From contig CAWBEY010000003.1 of NCBI GenBank assembly GCA_963788015.1, positions 124,001-188,000 on the forward strand: a stretch of 64,000 nt of DNA, given 5' to 3'. This stretch comes from JBBRHH01 sp963788015. Lineage in GTDB: Bacteria; Planctomycetota; Phycisphaerae; Tepidisphaerales; Tepidisphaeraceae. Of this stretch, positions 10,695 to 19,554 are shown in pieces. The first letter of the stretch is position 1. Each line of letters opens with the position of its first letter. The position numbers and the translations under genes are program-made. The notes under the pieces are model-generated. The model did not search any database. It was not told the DNA's origin and worked only from the letters and a program-made list of their open reading frames with translations.

Positions 10695-12693
10695 ATGGCT
10701 CGCAATACGCATTCGCACGCTCGTCGCGCCCCCAAAATCCGCGCCACGCACAAATCCAATCAACGCTCCCTCACGTCGGCCGCCCCCGGCGCCGTCGAGC
10801 AGCTCGAAAGCCGCTCACTCCTCTCCGCCGCCATCGCCAACCTGGGCACCCTTCCCACCATCTCCACTCCCCATGCGCTTCCCCCGTCGGCCCACGCTGC
10901 TTCCAAAATTTCCATCCATCCCGTCCAGCCGAGCGCTTACCCCCACGCCAACACTCCCGCGCCCCTCCCCGGCCGAATCGCCTTCGAAAAATTCGACTCC
11001 GGCGGCGAAGGCGTCTCCTTCCACGATCGCGATCACGCTAATCGCGGCCATGCCACCGACCGCAACGGAACTTCCGTTGATCTCCAACGCAACTCCGACA
11101 CCGGCCACGGCGATGTCCTTAGCTTCGTGAAAGCCGGCGAATGGCTCGACTACTCCGTCAACATCCCCACCGCCGGCCATTACACCCTCAACTTCCGCGT
11201 CGCCTCCCCAAAACCGGGCGGCACCTTCCACGTCGAAACCGAAACCGGCTTCAAAGTCACCGCCCCAATCGTCGTCCCCAACACCGGCGGCTGGAAAAAG
11301 TGGCAAACCGTCACCGTCTTTGGCACCACCCTCCCCCAGGGCCGCCACACCCTCAAGCTCGTCATGGATCACGCCGCGGCCAACGGCTTCGTCGGCAATT
11401 TCAACTGGATGCAGTTCTCCCAGCCCAGCGCCCCCAATCCCCCGGTCCTCCCCCCAGTCGTCCCCCCCGTCCTCGTCCCACCAACCGTCCCACCAACCGT
11501 CCCACCAATCGTCCCACCAACGGTTCCGCCAACTGTCCCCCCAACCGTCCCGCCCACGGTGCCCCCGACCGTCCCACCAACTGTTCCACCAACGGTCCCT
11601 CCGACTGTTCCACCAACTGTGCCCCCAACGGTTCCTCCAACGGTCCCGCCGACCGTTCCCCCCACTGTCCCGCCCACCGTCCCAACAGTTCCCGACAACG
11701 TCCTCGCCTCCGACACCCTCTCCGACAAAATCACCATCACTTGGTCGGCCTCCACCGGCGCAGCCTCCTATGAGGTCTGGCGCCACCACCAACAACCCCA
11801 GCGCCGCCACCAAGCTCTCCACCGCCGACATCACCACCACGTCCTTCAACGACACCACCGCTTCCCCAGACATCGCCTACTACTACTTCGTAAAAGCCAA
11901 AAACACTGCCGGCGCAACCGTCCTCTCCACGCCCGACTTCGGCCTCCGCTCCGTCGTCACCCTCCCCCTGGCCCCCACCAGCATCCTCGCCGGCCGCTAC
12001 CCCACCGGCCAGATTCACATCACCTGGTCGGCCTCCACCGACGCCATCAGCTACGCCGTCTACCGCGCCGCCACGAACGATCCTTCCACCGCCGCCCTCG
12101 TCGCCGACAACGTCGCCAACACCTTCTACGACGACACTTCCGCCCCCACCACCGGCGGCGTCTACTACTGGCTCACCGCCAAAAACAACGCCGGCTCCAG
12201 CCCCTTCAGCTCCACCAGCCCCGCCCCCAGCATCCCCACCACTATCGAAGTCGAAAACTTCGATAACGGCCCCGAAGGCCTCGCCTACCACGACACCGAC
12301 ACCGCCAATGTGGGCGGCGTCAACTACCGCCCCGGCACCGGCGTCGATCTCGAAACCAGCGGCGACCCCAACGGCGGGGGCTACGTCCTGGGCAACACCC
12401 ACGCCGGCGAATGGCTCAAATACACCGTCAACGTCCCCGTCGGCGGCACCTACACTTTAACCGCGCGCGTCGCCTCCCCGGCCGCCGGCGCAACCTTCCA
12501 CCTGGAAACCGAGACCGGCTTCAAAGTCACCGCCCCCGTCACGATCCCCAACACCGGCGGCTGGAGCAACTACACCGACGTGGTAGTCTTCGGCACCACC
12601 CTCCCCCAGGGCCCCCACACCCTAAAACTAGTAATGGACACCAACGCCACCAACGGCTACGCCGGCAACTTCAACAACCTGAAATTCGCCTGA
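10695..12693 (+). CDS. LEPR-XLL-type surface protein with two CBM6-like domains and Fn3-like domains, one frameshift
   Basis: About 666 residues when joined. ATG at 10695 with GGAGGAG upstream. The N-terminus is basic and carries VEQLESRSLLSA, the planctomycete LEPR-XLL surface-protein leader. Next come a CBM6-like domain (about 95-245: IAFEKFDSGGEGVSFHD, AGEWLDYSVNIPTAGHYTLN), a PPTV-repeat linker and two fibronectin-III-like domains (ITITWSASTGAASYEVWR, IHITWSASTDAISYAVYR). A second CBM6-like domain follows, nearly a copy of the first (HAGEWLKYTVNVPVGGTYTL, HLETETGFKVTAPVTIPNTG). A missing base near 11781 splits the first Fn3 domain between frames. It is likely an exported carbohydrate-binding protein; no catalytic domain is visible. 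Confidence 0.82.
11467..11691 (+). repeat. PPTV tetrapeptide repeat linker (12-bp DNA repeat)
   Basis: Roughly eighteen consecutive copies of a four-residue PPTV unit, encoded by 12-bp units of form CCNACNGTNCCN, sit between the first CBM6-like domain and the first Fn3-like domain. It is a stiff polyproline spacer. The near-identical units make copy number likely to vary between strains. Confidence 0.9.
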
Positions 12694-12729
12694 CCATACT
12701 CCAGAAACATCTGGCGATTTACAAATCGA

Positions 12730-12752
12730 AGCCCCGGATGAAAATCCGGGCT
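12730..12752. repeat. CCCCGGAT hairpin repeat, copy 1
   Basis: Palindrome AGCCCCGGAT-gaaa-ATCCGGG-CT about 35 bases after the surface-protein stop codon. A related hairpin occurs at 55956-55976. It could end transcription of the upstream gene, but there is no T-run, so a dispersed intergenic palindrome is equally likely. Confidence 0.55.
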
Positions 12753-12943
12753 GGCTCCCACCCTTCAAAAACCATCACCCGAATCAGAGTTTCCGACTCC
12801 GCAGTTCACCATCCCCCATAACAGCCACTATCGCTTCTGTTGCCCCACCGCCACCCGCACCAAACCCCCGAACCCTCCGCCGCAACCGCAGTTCAAAGCG
12901 GAAACAAACATGTCGTAAGACCACGGCACCGCCCCCACAGATT

Positions 12944-12985
12944 ACGAAGACACCAGAAACCGCTTCGTGTCTTCGTGACTTCGTG
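12944..12985. repeat. collapsed CACGAAG octamer inverted array
   Basis: Three CTTCGTG units at exact 8-bp spacing (12963, 12971, 12979) face an ACGAAGACAC left arm at 12944-12953. That arm is the perfect inverse of GTGTCTTCGT at 12967-12976. Only 13 bases lie between the arms. It looks like the two ends of the cassette at 31,644-32,129 brought together without a gene inside. Confidence 0.7.
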
Positions 12986-13059
12986 GTTCACCGTCTTGAC
13001 GCCTTAGCGGTTGACCTTTTTCATCGCCCTACGAAGCCCACTCCCCCTATACTCCCCCC

Positions 13060-13377
13060 ATGCCCGTCCTCTACATCGTCCTCGGCTTCTTCATCGCCGG
13101 CGCAATCCTCCTCACCTGCCTCTACCACCGCAAAGAAATCAAGATGACCTCCACCACCACTGGCCAGGTCATCTCCGCCACCCAGCGCGAAATCCGCACC
13201 ACCGATCTCCGCCGCGACGAAACAATCATCGTCTGCAGCTACTCCGTCGCCGGCCATACATACCAGCTCCAACACACCCTCCCCGGCCGCAAAGCCAGCC
13301 GCTTTCCACCCGGCGCACCCCTCACCATCCGGTACAACCCCACCGTCCCTAAAATGGCCCGCATCGCCCTCGACTAA
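13060..13377 (+). CDS. DUF3592-like small membrane protein
   Basis: 105 residues: an N-terminal helix (about 3-21, VLYIVLGFFIAGAILLTCL), then a beta-rich domain with TTTGQVISATQREIRTTD, CSYSVAGHTYQLQHTLPG and PPGAPLTIRYNPTVPKMARI. The order 'helix, GxV, Y-x-V-x-G-x-x-Y, V-x-YNP' is the DUF3592 pattern. The function of that family is not known. It is a single gene flanked on both sides by octamer arrays reading in the same direction (12,963 and 13,458), so it may lie within repeat-rich accessory sequence. Confidence 0.72.
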   Translation: MPVLYIVLGFFIAGAILLTCLYHRKEIKMTSTTTGQVISATQREIRTTDLRRDETIIVCSYSVAGHTYQLQHTLPGRKASRFPPGAPLTIRYNPTVPKMARIALD

Positions 13378-13457
13378 AAATCACCCCAACTCCGGACCCC
13401 CCCACCCCCATTCCCACCGCGCCCCGTAGCCAGATGACTTCCCAAACCCAAAAACCT

Positions 13458-13480
13458 CTTCGTGCCTTCGCGGCTTCGTG
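13458..13480. repeat. CACGAAG octamer array, solo copy
   Basis: Units CTTCGTG, CTTCGCG, CTTCGTG at 13458, 13466 and 13474 (8-bp period), followed by GTTCACCGTCTT, the same tail as the copy at 12963-12985. No opposite arm is visible nearby. Confidence 0.7.
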
Positions 13481-13513
13481 GTTCACCGTCTTCCCCTTCA
13501 CTACGGTTCTTCA

Positions 13514-13534
13514 TTCATCCTTCATCCTTCATCC
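13514..13534. repeat. TTCATCC heptamer array overlapping the dipeptidase stop codon
   Basis: Three exact TTCATCC heptamers in a row, followed by TTCTTC. Read on the minus strand as GGATGAA units, they encode the last residues and stop codon of the dipeptidase gene. Confidence 0.75.
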
Positions 13535-14901
13535 TTCTTCATTCCCCCCAACTCCGCATACAACGCCGCCGCCGTCCGCGTCCCGTGATAAAGCCCATCC
13601 AGATCAAACTTCTCATCCGGCGAATGCACCCGATCATCCGGCAATCCAAACCCCACCAATAGCGTATCAATCCCCAGCGCCGCCTTGATCAGCCCCACCA
13701 CCGGAATGCTCCCCCCTTCGCGCATCATCACCGGCTTCGCTCCAAAACCAATCTCCACCGCCCGCGCCGCCAGCTTCATCGCGGGGCTATCCATTTCCAC
13801 CAGCACCGCCGCCGAAAGCCCGTGCTGCGCAAACTCAATCTTCACGTTCTTCGGACATCGCTCCCGCAGCGTCTTTTCAAATGCCGCTTGAATCTTGGCC
13901 GGTTCCTGCCCAGGCACCAGCCGCATCGAAACCTTCGCCGACGCCTTCGACGCAATCACCGTCTTGGCTCCATGCCCATGATACCCCGCCGTGATCCCAT
14001 TGATATCGCACGTCGGCCGCGCCCAGCGCCGCTCGAGCGTGCTATATCCCGCCTCCCCTGAGAGCGCCGACAACCCCAGTTCCCGCATCAACCCCGCCTC
14101 ATCAAACGGTAGCCGCGCCCACGCCTCCCGCTCCGCCGCCGACAGCGGGATCACATCCTCATAAAACCCCGTAATGCTCACCCGCCCCTCTGCATCGTGC
14201 AGCGTCGCCAGCAGCTCACACAACACGTTGGCCGGGTTCGGCACCGCCCCACCGTACAACCCGCTGTGCAAATCATGCGAAGCGCCCGTCAGAAACACCT
14301 CCATATACACCAGCCCGCGCAACCCATATGTAATCGACGGCACGCCCCGCGCAAACTGGTTGGTGTCGCTCACCACCGCGATGTCTGCCTTCAGCTCATG
14401 ACGCCGCGACGCCACAAACCGCTCCAGATTCTCACTCCCAATCTCCTCCTCCCCCTCGATCAGCAAAATCAGGTTCACCGGCACATCCCCATGCTCCTGC
14501 CACGCCCGAATCGCCTCCACGTGCGCCCACACCTGCCCCTTGTCATCCACCGCCCCCCGCGCATACACCGCCCCGTTTCGCACCGTCGGCTCAAACGCCG
14601 GCGTCGTCCAAAGCTCCAGCGGCTCCGGCGGCTGCACGTCATAATGCCCATACACCAACACCGTCAGCCGCCCCTCCCGATGCTCGTTGCGCACCATCAC
14701 CACCGGATGTCCCCCCGTCGGCTCCACGCTCGCCACCAACCCCGTCTCCCGCAATTGCTCCGCCAGCCAATGCGCACACCGCTCGCAATCCGCCGCATGC
14801 TCCGGCTTCGTGCTCACGCTCGGGATGCGCAAAAACCTCTTCAAATCCTCCACCGCCAACCCGCGCCGCGCCTCTATGCTCTTTAAAACCTGTTTCAGCA
14901 T
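13522..14901 (-). CDS. M20-family dipeptidase
   Basis: 459 residues, intact, of the M20 metallopeptidase family. It has VLVYGHYDVQPPEPLELW (metal-binding H and the following D), YARGAVDDKGQ (bridging aspartate region), LLIEGEEEIGS (catalytic and metal-binding glutamates), TGASHDLHSGLYGG at the start of the dimerisation domain and FGLPDDRVHSPDEKF near the C-terminus supplying the last metal histidine. Enzymes of this subgroup hydrolyse dipeptides in the cytosol using two zinc ions. It follows the thioesterase gene by 6 nt, so the two are probably co-transcribed. Its last codons lie in a GGATGAA heptamer array, so the natural C-terminus may have been altered by the repeat. Confidence 0.93.
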   Translation of the reverse strand: MLKQVLKSIEARRGLAVEDLKRFLRIPSVSTKPEHAADCERCAHWLAEQLRETGLVASVEPTGGHPVVMVRNEHREGRLTVLVYGHYDVQPPEPLELWTTPAFEPTVRNGAVYARGAVDDKGQVWAHVEAIRAWQEHGDVPVNLILLIEGEEEIGSENLERFVASRRHELKADIAVVSDTNQFARGVPSITYGLRGLVYMEVFLTGASHDLHSGLYGGAVPNPANVLCELLATLHDAEGRVSITGFYEDVIPLSAAEREAWARLPFDEAGLMRELGLSALSGEAGYSTLERRWARPTCDINGITAGYHGHGAKTVIASKASAKVSMRLVPGQEPAKIQAAFEKTLRERCPKNVKIEFAQHGLSAAVLVEMDSPAMKLAARAVEIGFGAKPVMMREGGSIPVVGLIKAALGIDTLLVGFGLPDDRVHSPDEKFDLDGLYHGTRTAAALYAELGGMKKDEG

Positions 14902-14907
14902 CGCAAT

Positions 14908-15390
14908 TCATCCTCTTAGAATCCCCGCCGCCCGCGCCGTCGCCGCCTCCTCCACAAACGTCCCCATCACCGCCTGGTGTTGCTCCCTGCTCATCGGCAT
15001 GTACTTCCCGCTGGCCGTCGCGATCAGCACCCCCGCCCCATCAAACACCTTCGCCGCCGTCTCCACCAGTTTCGGCCGGCTAAACTCCACCTCCGCCGAA
15101 ATCTCCAGCCGCTGCCCCACCGCAACCGGATACCGAAACCGCATCGTCATCTCCGCGCACAGACAAAACCGCTTCGCCTTCCACGTCGCCGTCCAGACCA
15201 TCACCTCATCCACCGCCGTCGCCAGCACCCCACCATGAATCACATTATCAAAGCCAATATGCGCCACCCCCGGCACAAACGTCGTCCGCACCTCCCCACC
15301 CTCCGGATCCACCTCCAACCGCAGGTGCAGCCCGTGCGGGTTCTGCTCCCCGCACCCGATACACCCGGCCGTTCGCGGCAACTCAATCAT
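14908..15390 (-). CDS. PaaI-type hotdog thioesterase
   Basis: 160 residues with the hotdog-fold pattern: CIGCGEQNPHGLHLRLEVD at the start, VIHGGVLATAVDEVMVW (the HGG-x-x-x-x-x-x-DE active-site helix) and a long beta region MRFRYPVAVGQRLEISAEVE. Enzymes of this group hydrolyse acyl-CoA thioesters; the natural substrate cannot be told from sequence. The N-terminal CxxC resembles a group that starts with a CxGCG segment before 'NPxGL'. ATG at 15388-15390. It is the first gene of a two-gene unit with the dipeptidase and is divergent from the methyltransferase gene at 15544. Confidence 0.9.
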   Translation of the reverse strand: MIELPRTAGCIGCGEQNPHGLHLRLEVDPEGGEVRTTFVPGVAHIGFDNVIHGGVLATAVDEVMVWTATWKAKRFCLCAEMTMRFRYPVAVGQRLEISAEVEFSRPKLVETAAKVFDGAGVLIATASGKYMPMSREQHQAVMGTFVEEAATARAAGILRG

Positions 15391-15543
15391 CCCCCGATTA
15401 TCACAATCCCCCGCCGCCTTGGGAAGCGATCCCCTACCACACGCATCCGCCGCCCCCTCCTCCCAACTTCCCGCCCTTGCCCTTTTTCGCTAGCATAACT
15501 CCCAGTCGTTTGAGTCATCGAATCTCTTAGCGGGGCGTATCCC

Positions 15544-16946
15544 TTGAACGGTTTCGACAGTCTCGTAGCATTTCGCAACAGCCAGGGGGTCGAAGGCCGA
15601 GGTACGCTTCTGCACGTCACCCGCAGCCTTGTCGTCTTCGAAGTCTATAACCCCTACTCCATCGTCCAGCTCAGCGAAGTCCTTCGCGACGTCCGCATCC
15701 TCCGCGGCGAACGCACCATCTACAACGGCCGCGCCGTCGTCAGCAACCTCGTCGCTACCGGCATCATGTACCTCGTCTCCGCAACCCTCGTCGACACCTG
15801 GACCGATCTCGACGGCCTCGCCCCCGGCGCCGGCTTGCGTCAGGAAGTCGAATCCTTCGTCCTCGACTGGCAAAAAAGCTACGTCCTCCGGCCCACCTAC
15901 CAACTCGCCGTCGGCAACATCCGCTCCTTCCTCGGCGAGCTCAGTCGCTGGCTGGATCAAACCGAACTACTCACCGGCCCCGATCGCTCCGACGCCGCCG
16001 CCCTTCACCGCGAATTTCTCGAAGAAGTCCAGTCCCCCCTGGTCCCCGTCGTCGATCAACTCTTCGCCCGCTTCGAAGAAGAAGCCGACCGCGTCAGCCC
16101 CGAAGAAGTCCAGCCCCATCGCTCCTTCGTCCAGCGCGAGCTTCATCCCCTCCTCCTCTGCGCCCCTTCATCCATCGCATTTTCGTCAAGCCCCTCGGAT
16201 ACGCTGGCGACTATGAAATGGTCAACATGATCCTCCGCGACCCGGCCGAAGGCGCTAACGTCTACGCCAAAATCGTCAACGGCTTCTTCCTCCGCAAAGA
16301 CACCGCCGTCGCCCATCGCAACCGCATCGAAATGCTGATCCAGCGCCTCGAAGCCGAAACCAAACGCATCGCCCACGAGCACCGCCCCCTGCGCATTCTC
16401 AACGTCGGATGCGGCCCGGCCCACGAAGTCGAACGCTTCATCAAAACCAGCGACTGCTCCCCCCACTGCGACTTCGATCTTCTTGACTTCAATGCCGAAA
16501 CCATCGCCTACGCCAAAAACCGCCTCGAAGCCGCGATGCGCGAATCCGGCCACTCCCCCGGCCTCCACTTCATCCACAAATCCATCCACGACCTACTCAA
16601 AGAAGCCACCCGCGAAGCCGCCGGCCGCGGCAGCGCCAACATCCCCCCCGAATACGACCTCGTCTACTGCGCCGGCCTCTTCGACTACCTCTCCGACAAA
16701 GTCTGCTCCCGCCTCCTCCAGTTGTTCTACCGCTGGACCGTCCCCGGCGGCCTGGTCGTCGCCACCAACGTCCATCCCTCCAATTCCCTCCGCCGTTTCA
16801 TGGATTACGTCGTCGACTGGCATTTGGTCTACCGCACCGAAGCCGACATGACCGCCCTCGCCCCCGGCATCGGCGCCCAGCAAGTCTGCAGCGACACCAC
16901 CGGCGTCAACGTCTTCCTCGACATCCGCAAAGAGGTCCCCCGGTGA
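15544..16946 (+). CDS. PhcB-like methyltransferase (3-hydroxy fatty acid methyl ester synthesis), one frameshift
   Basis: About 468 residues when joined. Residues 1-100 resemble a PilZ-like beta barrel (RGTLLHVTRSLVVFEVYNP). Then comes HPLLLCAP and, after a lost base in the CCCC run at 16163-16166, FIHRIFVKPLGYAGDYEMVN, a strong signature of the extracellular-factor methyl-ester biosynthesis family. The SAM-binding motif is LRILNVGCGPAHEVERF, followed by FDLLDFN and EYDLVYCAGLFDYLSD. In Ralstonia, PhcB makes the quorum signal 3-hydroxypalmitate methyl ester. The start is TTG at 15544, because a stop lies 15 nt upstream in frame and no ATG is available. The stop overlaps the kinase start (GTGA). 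The family assignment is firm; the product is inferred. Confidence 0.85.
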
Positions 16947-19551
16947 CCGCCCTCGCAACCAATTCCAACCCACCGATCTCTCCACTGGCCGAGGCCTATC
17001 AGCGCGTGGACCTCGAACTCCGCGTCCGCCAGTCGCGCCTCGGCTGCTGGCTCGCCATGGTGCTCATGCTCGCCGGCGTCAGCCTCGATTATTTCGTCTA
17101 TCCCCAGTGGCTGGGGATATTCCTGATAGCCCGCATCTTGTGCGATGTCGCCATCGCAATTATCCTTATCTTGTTGCTCACGCCGTTCGGGCGACGCCAC
17201 ATCGCTGTGGTGGGCATTGCGTGGGCACTCATTCCCGGCTTCTGCATCGCATGGATGGTTTACCGCACTGGCGGGGAATTGTCTCCTTACTACGCCGGTT
17301 TAAACTTGGTAATGATTGGAGTCAGCCTCTTCATGCCCTGGACCTCCCGCGAGGTCCTCATCACCTCGCGCTCACCGTGTTCCTCTATCTCCTGGCCGTC
17401 CTCTCCCACCGCGACGGAATCTTCGACACCCACCAGTTCTTCAACAACCTCTATTTCCTCCTCCTCACCGGCGTCATCTGCGTCACCACCGCCTACTTCA
17501 CCGCCGGCCGCCGCTTCGAAGACTTCCGCCTCCGCCACGAGCTCGACTCCAAAAACAGCCAGCTTGCCGAGTCCTACGACCGCCTCGCCGAAGCCGACCG
17601 CATGAAGTCCGACTTCTTCGCCAACATCAACCATGAGCTCCGCACCCCCCTCACCCTCATCATCTCCCCCGTCGAAGATCTCCTCAACAGCGGCAAAATC
17701 CCCATCGAAGCCCGCGAACCCCTCGAAATCGCCCGCAAAAACGCCCTGCGCCTTCTCCACCTCATCAACAACATTCTCGAAATCGTCCGCCTCGAAGAAG
17801 GCGGCTCCGACTTCAAGCGCGAAAACGTTGACTTGGCCCTCTTCATCCCCGCCATGATCGACTCCATCCGCCACCTCGCCACCCTCAAAGGCATCACACT
17901 CCAAATCCAGCCCGATCCCGAACCCCTCATGGTCTCCGCCGACCGTGGCGGCCTCGAACGCGTCGCCGTCAACGTCCTCACCAACGCCCTCAAGTTCACC
18001 CCCCGCGGCGGCACCATCACCACCCGCCTCCGCCGCGAAAACAACCACGCCATCGTCGAATTCCAGGACACCGGCATCGGCATCTCCCCCCAGGATCTCC
18101 CCTTCATCTTCGACCGCTTCCGCCAGGCCGCCGAATCCTCCTCCCGACAATTCCACGGCGTCGGCATCGGCCTGGCCCTCGCCCGCCAGATGGTCGAAGA
18201 ACACGGCGGCCACCTCACCGTCTCCAGCGAGCTGGGCAAAGGCACCACCATGCGCATGGAGTTGCCCCTCTCCAAATCTCCCATCGCCACCCCCCCCAAA
18301 CCCGCCACCGACGAAAACGATCCCATCGCCAAGATCTACCGCGAAGCCGAACGCGAAGTCCAGATCGGCGCAGCCCCCTCCGGCCTCGATCTCCCCGTCG
18401 CTGGCCACGGCGGCCACCGCATCCTCGTAGTGGATGACGAGCACGACATGCGCCGCTTCCTGGTCTCCACCCTCGCCGAAGAACACACCGTCCACCAGGC
18501 CGCCGACGGCGAAAGCGCCCTCCGCAAAACCCGCGAATGCCGCCCCGAACTCATCGTCCTCGATCTCATGCTCCCCGGCATCGACGGCCTCGAAATCTGC
18601 CGCCGCCTCAAAACCGACGAATCCACCCGCACCATCAAAATCGTCCTCCTCACCGCCCGCACCGACGAGGCCGACAAGATCGCCGCCCTCGAACGCGGCG
18701 CCGACGATTTCCTCACCAAGCCCTTCAGCACTACCGAGCTCAAAACCCGCCTCAACAATCTCCTCCAGGCCGCCGCACTCGAAGACCGCCTCCGCGAGCG
18801 CAACCTCGAGCTCGAATCCCTCCTCGCCAAGCTCAAGGAAACCGAAGTCCAACTCGTCCAAAGCGAAAAAATGAGCGCCCTGGGCAAGCTCTCCGCCGGC
18901 CTGCTCCACGAAATCAACAACCCCCTCAACTATACCTTCACCGCACTTCAGGTCGCCGAAGATCTCATCTCTGGCCCCCACGAAAGCTCCCTCAAGGAAA
19001 TTCTCACCGACATCGGCCAGGGCATGGGCCGTATTCGCGACGTCGTCTCCGATCTCCGCACCTTCGCCTACCCCTCCAAGGAAGCCACCCGCGAACCCTT
19101 CCTCCTCGCCGACGCCCTCACCTCCGCCCTCCGCCTCATCTCCCACGAACTCAAAGGCACTCACGTCGATCACGCACAAATCGACGGCCAGCGCGTCCTG
19201 GGCTCCAAAACCCAGATCATCCACGTTCTCATGAACCTCCTCATGAACTCCGCCCACGCCCTCCATCAGCACCCCACCGGCCGAACCCCCCAGATCCGTC
19301 TCATCACAACCCAGATAAACGAACGCCTCACCATCGCGGTATGGGATAACGGAGCGGGGATAAGGGCAGAAGATTTACCGGCCGTATTCGATCCGTTTTT
19401 TACAACCAAGGACGTGGGGCAGGGCATGGGCCTCGGGCTCAGCATCTGTCACACCATCATCCGTAATCACGGCGGAAAAATCACCGCACGCAGTGAATAC
19501 GGCGTCTTCACAGAGGTCGCTTTCGACCTCGCGCTCGCAAGTCAGGAGTAA
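16943..19551 (+). CDS. hybrid sensor histidine kinase (PhcS/PhcR-like), one frameshift
   Basis: About 869 residues. GTG start overlaps the methyltransferase stop by 4 nt. An N-terminal membrane region of five to six helices runs to about residue 195; a lost base near 17350 splits it. A coiled coil leads to a first kinase core: NINHELRTPLTLIISP (H-box), NVLTNALKFTP (N-box), DTGIGI and GVGIGLALARQMVEEHGG. A receiver domain follows (RILVVDDEHD, phosphoacceptor in ELIVLDLMLPGIDG, FLTKPF), then a second kinase core (LLHEINNPLNYTFTAL, HVLMNLLMNSAHAL, DNGAGI, GQGMGLGLSICHTIIRNHGG). In Phc systems a membrane kinase (PhcS) and a receiver-kinase (PhcR) are separate; this protein looks like the two joined. 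The signal it senses is presumed to be the methyl ester. Confidence 0.88.
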
Positions 19552-19554
19552 GCT

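Noticed and set aside
17290..19272. A 660-residue open frame on the minus strand across the sensor kinase
   Set aside because: It is an antisense shadow (Glu/Gly/Val-rich) of a gene whose kinase motifs are unmistakable on the plus strand.
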